A stretch of 64,000 bases of DNA from Klebsiella ornithinolytica NBRC 105727 = ATCC 31898 (GTDB taxonomy: Bacteria; Pseudomonadota; Gammaproteobacteria; Enterobacterales; Enterobacteriaceae), in contig NZ_BCYR01000018.1 in NCBI RefSeq assembly GCF_001598295.1, positions 16,321-80,320 on the forward strand. The letters run 5' to 3'. Below the pieces are notes generated by a model, which did not search any database, was not told where the DNA came from, and saw nothing but the letters and a program-made list of their open reading frames with translations. Below, one piece after another: positions 58,711 through 64,000 of the stretch. The position numbers were made by a program, and so were the translations under genes. Positions within the stretch are counted from its first letter, which is position 1. Each line of letters starts with the position of its first letter.

Positions 58711-60477
58711 TTAAATCTCCTCCTGCCGGTGGGCCAACAGGGCGGCAAAAGGCCCGTTTGCCATAGCCAACTGGCTATAGGTCCCTTGTTCGACGATCTG
58801 ACCATCCTGCATCACCCAGATGGCATCCCAGTCGGCGATACCTTCCAGCTGGTGGGTCACCATCAGCGTTGTTTGCTGCGAAGAGGCATTAAAGAGCGCC
58901 TGCATGACCCGCTGTTCGCTATGCGCATCAAGGCTGGCGGCCGGCTCATCCAACAACAACAGCCGGCACGGTACCAGCAGCGCCCGCGCCACGGCGATAC
59001 GCTGCGCCTGCCCGACGGACAGGCGACCCGCCTGATCGCCGACCGGCGTATTAATCCCTTGCGGCAGTTGGGAGATGAATTCGCTCACCCAGGCCTTATC
59101 CAGCGCGAGCTGAAGCTGTGCTTCGCTGGCTTCCGGCCAGGCCAGCAGAACGTTTTCGCGTAGCGTGGCGGCCGGTAGCTGCGGGTTCTGCCCCACCCAG
59201 CTGAGCAGACGATGCCAGCGGCTGACGTCAAGATCGCGCAGTTCAACGCCGTTGACCAACAGCGAGCCGTCGTAGGGGAGAAAACCGGTCAATGCATTCA
59301 AAAGCGAACTTTTGCCGGAGCCGCTCTGCCCGACCAGCACGACGCGTTTACCGGCCGGGAGCGTAAAGTTCAGCGGCCCCGCCAGGACTTTGCCTTCCGG
59401 CGATTTGATAACCGCATCGCGCGCTTCGAGACTAATCAATTCGTTGTCGCTGAGGATCTTCTCGCCGCGAGTTTCCTGCGCCAGCGGCTTTTCCATAAAC
59501 GTTTTCAGACTATCCGCAGCACCGATGGCCTGAGCTTTGGCATGGTAAAAGGTGCCTAAATCACGCAGCGGCTGGAAAAATTCCGGCGCCAGGATCAGGG
59601 CCAGGAAACCTGACATCAGGGTGACGCCCACGCCATAGTGGCCAAAGTTGAGCTCGCCGAGATAGGAGAAACCGAAGTAAACCGCGACCAGAGCAATGGA
59701 GAGCGAGGTGAAAAACTCCAGTACGCCGGAGGAGAGAAAGGCGAGGCGCAACACTTCCATCGTCCGCTGGCGGAAATCCTGGGAAGCATGGCGAATATTG
59801 TCCGTTTCCGCTTCGCCACGGTGAAAGAGGCGCAGCGTTTCCATCCCGCGCAGGCGGTCGAGAAAGTGGCCGCTCAGGCGAGCGAGCGCCAGGAAGTTGC
59901 GGCGATTGGCCTCCGCCGCGCCCATGCCGACCAGCGCCATAAACAGCGGGATCAGCGGGGCAGTGCCGAGAAGAATCAGCGCCGCCGCCCAGTTTATCGG
60001 GAAAATGGTGATCACAATCAGCAGCGGGACGCTGGCGGCGAGGGTCATCTGCGGGAGATAACGCGCGTAGTAGTCGTGCATATCGTCAATTTGTTCAAGT
60101 ACCAGCGTCGCCCAGCTTCCGGCGGGTTTCCCCTGAATCCACGCAGGGCCAGCCTGCTGCAGGCGATCGAGCACCTGGCGGCGGATTTCATAGCGAATAT
60201 GCTGCCCGGCATAGAAACCTACCCGCTCGCGTAGCCATACCACCCAGGCACGCAGAACAAAAATCAGCACCAGGACGATAAACGGCAATACCAGCGCCGT
60301 CGCCGGAATACTCTCCATAATCATGCGATGAAGGATCCGCGCCAGCAGCCAGGCCTGACCGACGATCAGCAGGCCGCTAATGACGCCCAGCGCGCGGGAA
60401 ATCATCAACCAGCGACGGGAGAGAATGCTTTGCTCTTTTAACCAGCGTGTTAACTCTTGTTGACGGGTTTTATTCAT
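58711..60477 (-). CDS. cydD: Heterodimeric ABC exporter subunit CydD
   Basis: A 588-residue half-transporter with an N-terminal membrane domain (about 20-330) and ATPase domain with Walker A GQSGSGKSS near 384, signature LSVGQAQRIA near 490 and Walker B LLLLDEPAASLD near 510. The signature Gly-Gly is changed to Val-Gly, as in other CydD. Stop and cydC start are contiguous (TAAATG). It is downstream of trxB with a terminator between. Confidence 0.95.
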   Translation of the reverse strand: MNKTRQQELTRWLKEQSILSRRWLMISRALGVISGLLIVGQAWLLARILHRMIMESIPATALVLPFIVLVLIFVLRAWVVWLRERVGFYAGQHIRYEIRRQVLDRLQQAGPAWIQGKPAGSWATLVLEQIDDMHDYYARYLPQMTLAASVPLLIVITIFPINWAAALILLGTAPLIPLFMALVGMGAAEANRRNFLALARLSGHFLDRLRGMETLRLFHRGEAETDNIRHASQDFRQRTMEVLRLAFLSSGVLEFFTSLSIALVAVYFGFSYLGELNFGHYGVGVTLMSGFLALILAPEFFQPLRDLGTFYHAKAQAIGAADSLKTFMEKPLAQETRGEKILSDNELISLEARDAVIKSPEGKVLAGPLNFTLPAGKRVVLVGQSGSGKSSLLNALTGFLPYDGSLLVNGVELRDLDVSRWHRLLSWVGQNPQLPAATLRENVLLAWPEASEAQLQLALDKAWVSEFISQLPQGINTPVGDQAGRLSVGQAQRIAVARALLVPCRLLLLDEPAASLDAHSEQRVMQALFNASSQQTTLMVTHQLEGIADWDAIWVMQDGQIVEQGTYSQLAMANGPFAALLAHRQEEI

Positions 60478-60542
60478 TGCGCACTTAGCAGGTGTAGTTA
60501 TGAGGTTTTTAGGCCACGCAATGTTACAACGAGGAAAAAATA

Positions 60543-60563
60543 AAGGCGACTTTTCGTCGCCTT
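60543..60563 (-). terminator. Terminator of trxB
   Basis: An 8-bp stem (AAGGCGAC / GTCGCCTT, 5-nt loop) followed on the minus strand by TTATTTTTT, about 29 nt after the trxB stop. Confidence 0.9.
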
Positions 60564-60591
60564 CTTTACCTTTGTTACTGACTTGTAAAGA

Positions 60592-62095
<1,504 letters not shown>

Positions 62096-62590
62096 ATGGT
62101 AGATAGCAAGAAGCGCCCTGGCAAAGATCTCGACCGCATCGATCGTAATATTTTGAATGAGCTTCAAAAAGACGGGCGTATTTCAAACGTCGAACTTTCT
62201 AAACGGGTGGGACTTTCCCCGACGCCTTGCCTTGAGCGCGTGCGTCGACTGGAAAGACAGGGTTTTATTCAGGGCTATACGGCGCTGCTCAACCCGCACT
62301 ATCTGGATGCATCACTTCTGGTATTTGTTGAGATTACTCTGAATCGTGGCGCGCCGGATGTGTTTGAGCAATTTAACGCCGCTGTGCAAAAACTTGAAGA
62401 AATTCAAGAGTGTCATCTGGTATCCGGTGATTTCGACTATCTGTTGAAAACCCGCGTGCCGGATATGTCAGCGTATCGCAAATTACTGGGCGAGACCCTG
62501 CTACGTCTGCCGGGCGTGAACGACACCCGTACCTACGTGGTAATGGAAGAAGTCAAGCAAAGTAATCGTCTGGTAATTAAGACGCGCTAA
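62096..62590 (+). CDS. lrp: Leucine-responsive regulatory protein Lrp
   Basis: A 164-residue global regulator of amino-acid metabolism, pili and transport. The N-terminal helix-turn-helix is at about 31-50 (NVELSKRVGLSPTPCLERVR) and the C-terminal RAM domain binds leucine and forms octamers or hexadecamers. The sequence is near-identical to E. coli Lrp. In E. coli it represses itself; the long leader here fits complex control. Confidence 0.98.
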   Translation: MVDSKKRPGKDLDRIDRNILNELQKDGRISNVELSKRVGLSPTPCLERVRRLERQGFIQGYTALLNPHYLDASLLVFVEITLNRGAPDVFEQFNAAVQKLEEIQECHLVSGDFDYLLKTRVPDMSAYRKLLGETLLRLPGVNDTRTYVVMEEVKQSNRLVIKTR

Positions 62591-62725
62591 CACGGAACAG
62601 GTGCAAAATCGACGTAGTTTGATTACACTCCTGTTAATCCATACAGCAACAGTGCCGGGGTGACCCGGCACTGTTGTCCGTTTTAGCAGCAGGCAGGAAA
62701 CAGCCTGATACCTGGAGAGCCTTTT

Positions 62726-64000
62726 TTGAGCCAGGAATACACCGAAGACAAAGAAGTCAAACTGACCAAGTTAAGCAGCGGGCGCCGACTCCTTGAGGCG
62801 TTACTCATCCTTTGCTCCCTGTTTGCCATCTGGCTGATGGCGGCATTACTGAGCTTTAATCCCTCGGATCCTAGCTGGTCGCAAACGGCCTGGCACGAAC
62901 CTATTCATAACATAGGTGGCATTCCGGGAGCCTGGCTTGCCGATACGCTATTTTTCATTTTTGGCGTAATGGCTTACACCATTCCCGTAATTATTATCGG
63001 CGGCTGCTGGTTTGCCTGGCGTAATCAGGCCAGCGACGAGTACATCGACTACTTCGCCGTATCGCTACGCTTAATTGGCGCACTGGCGCTGATTCTGACC
63101 TCCTGCGGCCTGGCCGCGATTAACGCCGATGATATCTGGTATTTTGCCTCCGGCGGCGTGATCGGCAGTTTGCTGAGCACCACTCTGCAACCGTTGCTGC
63201 ACAGCAGCGGCGGCACTATTGCGCTGCTGTGCATCTGGGCGGCAGGTTTAACGCTGTTTACCGGTTGGTCATGGGTCAGCATTGCCGAAAAACTCGGCGG
63301 TGCGATTTTGTCTGTTCTGACATTCGCCAGTAACCGTACCCGTCGGGACGATACCTGGGTGGATGAGGACGAATACGAAGACGATGAAGACGACTACGAC
63401 GACGCCGTGAAGCCGCAGGAATCTCGTCGTGCGCGCATTTTACGCAGCGCGCTCGCGCGCCGTCAGCGTCTGGCGGAGAAATTCTCCAATCCGATGGGGC
63501 GTAAAACCGATGCCGCGCTGTTCTCTGGCAAACGTATGGATGATGCCGAAGAGGATGTGCAGTTCAGCGCCAACGGGGCGCCCGTAGCGGCGGACGATGT
63601 ACTCTTTTCGGGTTCCAGCGCCGCACGTCCGGGCGATGCTGACGATGTGCTGTTCTCTGGCGCCAGCGCGGCGCGGCCGGGAGATTTTGACCCTTACGAT
63701 CCGCTATTAAATGGTCACAGTATTGCCGACCCGCTGGCTGCAGCAGCTGCTGCCACCGCAGCGCCACAGGCATGGGCTGAACCGGTAGCTGAGCACGTGC
63801 CGCAGCCGGTTTACCAGCCAGATCCGTCTTATCCGCAGCATCAGGCGTATCAGCCTGAGCAGGCGCCGGTACAGCAGCCGGTTTACCAGCCGGAGCCGTC
63901 TTATCCGCAGCATCAGGCGTACCAGCCTGAGCAGGCGCCGGTGCAGCAGCCGGTTTACCAGCCGGAGCCGTCTTATCCGCAGCATCAGGCGTACCAGCCT
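62726..64000 (+). CDS. ftsK: DNA translocase FtsK (5' part)
   Basis: The first 425 codons of a divisome protein and DNA pump; the rest runs off the window. It starts with TTG at 62726 (SQEYTEDKEVKLTKL), the same start type and N-terminus as E. coli. Four transmembrane helices lie in about 25-190, needed for division. An acidic stretch (EDEYEDDEDDYDD) near 213 begins the linker. At 63806 the linker turns into 24-residue tandem repeats rich in Pro, Gln and Tyr, with 2.7 copies before the edge. Motor and gamma domains are not visible. Confidence 0.96.
   Translation, partial: MSQEYTEDKEVKLTKLSSGRRLLEALLILCSLFAIWLMAALLSFNPSDPSWSQTAWHEPIHNIGGIPGAWLADTLFFIFGVMAYTIPVIIIGGCWFAWRNQASDEYIDYFAVSLRLIGALALILTSCGLAAINADDIWYFASGGVIGSLLSTTLQPLLHSSGGTIALLCIWAAGLTLFTGWSWVSIAEKLGGAILSVLTFASNRTRRDDTWVDEDEYEDDEDDYDDAVKPQESRRARILRSALARRQRLAEKFSNPMGRKTDAALFSGKRMDDAEEDVQFSANGAPVAADDVLFSGSSAARPGDADDVLFSGASAARPGDFDPYDPLLNGHSIADPLAAAAAATAAPQAWAEPVAEHVPQPVYQPDPSYPQHQAYQPEQAPVQQPVYQPEPSYPQHQAYQPEQAPVQQPVYQPEPSYPQHQAYQP
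63806..64000 (+). repeat. 72-bp tandem repeats in the ftsK linker
   Basis: Units begin at 63806, 63878 and 63950, exactly 72 bp apart, each encoding PVYQP(D/E)PSYPQHQAYQP plus EQAPVQQ. The third is cut by the window end. Only a few bases differ between copies, so the array is young or homogenised and its length may vary between strains. Confidence 0.95.

Noticed and set aside
63806..64000. Regular 72-bp repeats considered as a CRISPR or other array
   Set aside because: There are no unique spacers; the repeats are in frame and encode the Pro/Gln-rich linker of FtsK.

Overview
The window is 64 kb of enterobacterial core chromosome, most consistent with Klebsiella or a close relative such as Raoultella. 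The proteins are near-identical in length and motif to Escherichia coli K-12 families and follow the K-12 order from bssR to ftsK (about 19-20 min on the K-12 map). Coding density is high and most codons end in G or C. I see no phage, insertion sequence, CRISPR array or rRNA/tRNA gene. Species cannot be fixed from the sequence alone.

Layout. 0-4 kb: a LacY-type sugar:H+ symporter with a candidate operator, then bssR, yliI, yliJ. 4-11 kb: dacC, deoR, ybjG, mdfA, ybjI-ybjJ and rcdA. 11-13 kb: two accessory genes (a degenerate SDR and an unknown membrane protein) followed by the sigma-E-dependent small RNA RybB. 13-18 kb: ybjL, ybjM, grxA, ybjC-nfsA-rimK-ybjN. 19-23 kb: the putrescine importer potFGHI, with a very structured potF-potG spacer. 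23-27 kb: ybjO, rlmC and an OmpR/EnvZ-type two-component system absent from this place in K-12. 27-31 kb: arginine transport (artJ, artPIQM) with an ARG box. 31-35 kb: ybjP, then a small AT-rich accessory patch (unknown protein, FadL-type porin, DUF1471 protein) where K-12 has ybjQ. 35-47 kb: amiD, ybjS-ybjT-ltaE-poxB, a DoxX protein, hcp-hcr, lysO, aqpZ. 47-56 kb: ybjD, macAB, cspD, clpSA, infA. 56-64 kb: aat, cydDC, trxB, lrp and the 5' part of ftsK.

The functional groups are polyamine and arginine uptake, redox and nitrosative stress (grxA, nfsA, hcp-hcr, trxB, cydDC), envelope maintenance (dacC, ybjG, amiD, rybB, porin), drug efflux (mdfA, macAB) and protein turnover (clpS-clpA, aat, infA: the N-degron pathway).

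Compared with the K-12 order from general knowledge, ybjH, ybjQ, ybjX and tRNA gene serW are missing at their usual positions. The additions are the symporter, SDR plus membrane protein, two-component system, porin patch and doxX. No wholly new system is evident. The most interesting leads are the unassigned two-component system, the SDR lacking its catalytic triad, a 28-bp palindrome between ybjJ and rcdA, four hairpins between potF and potG, a 13-codon ORF coupled to amiD, and a possible RybB site on the FadL-type porin message.
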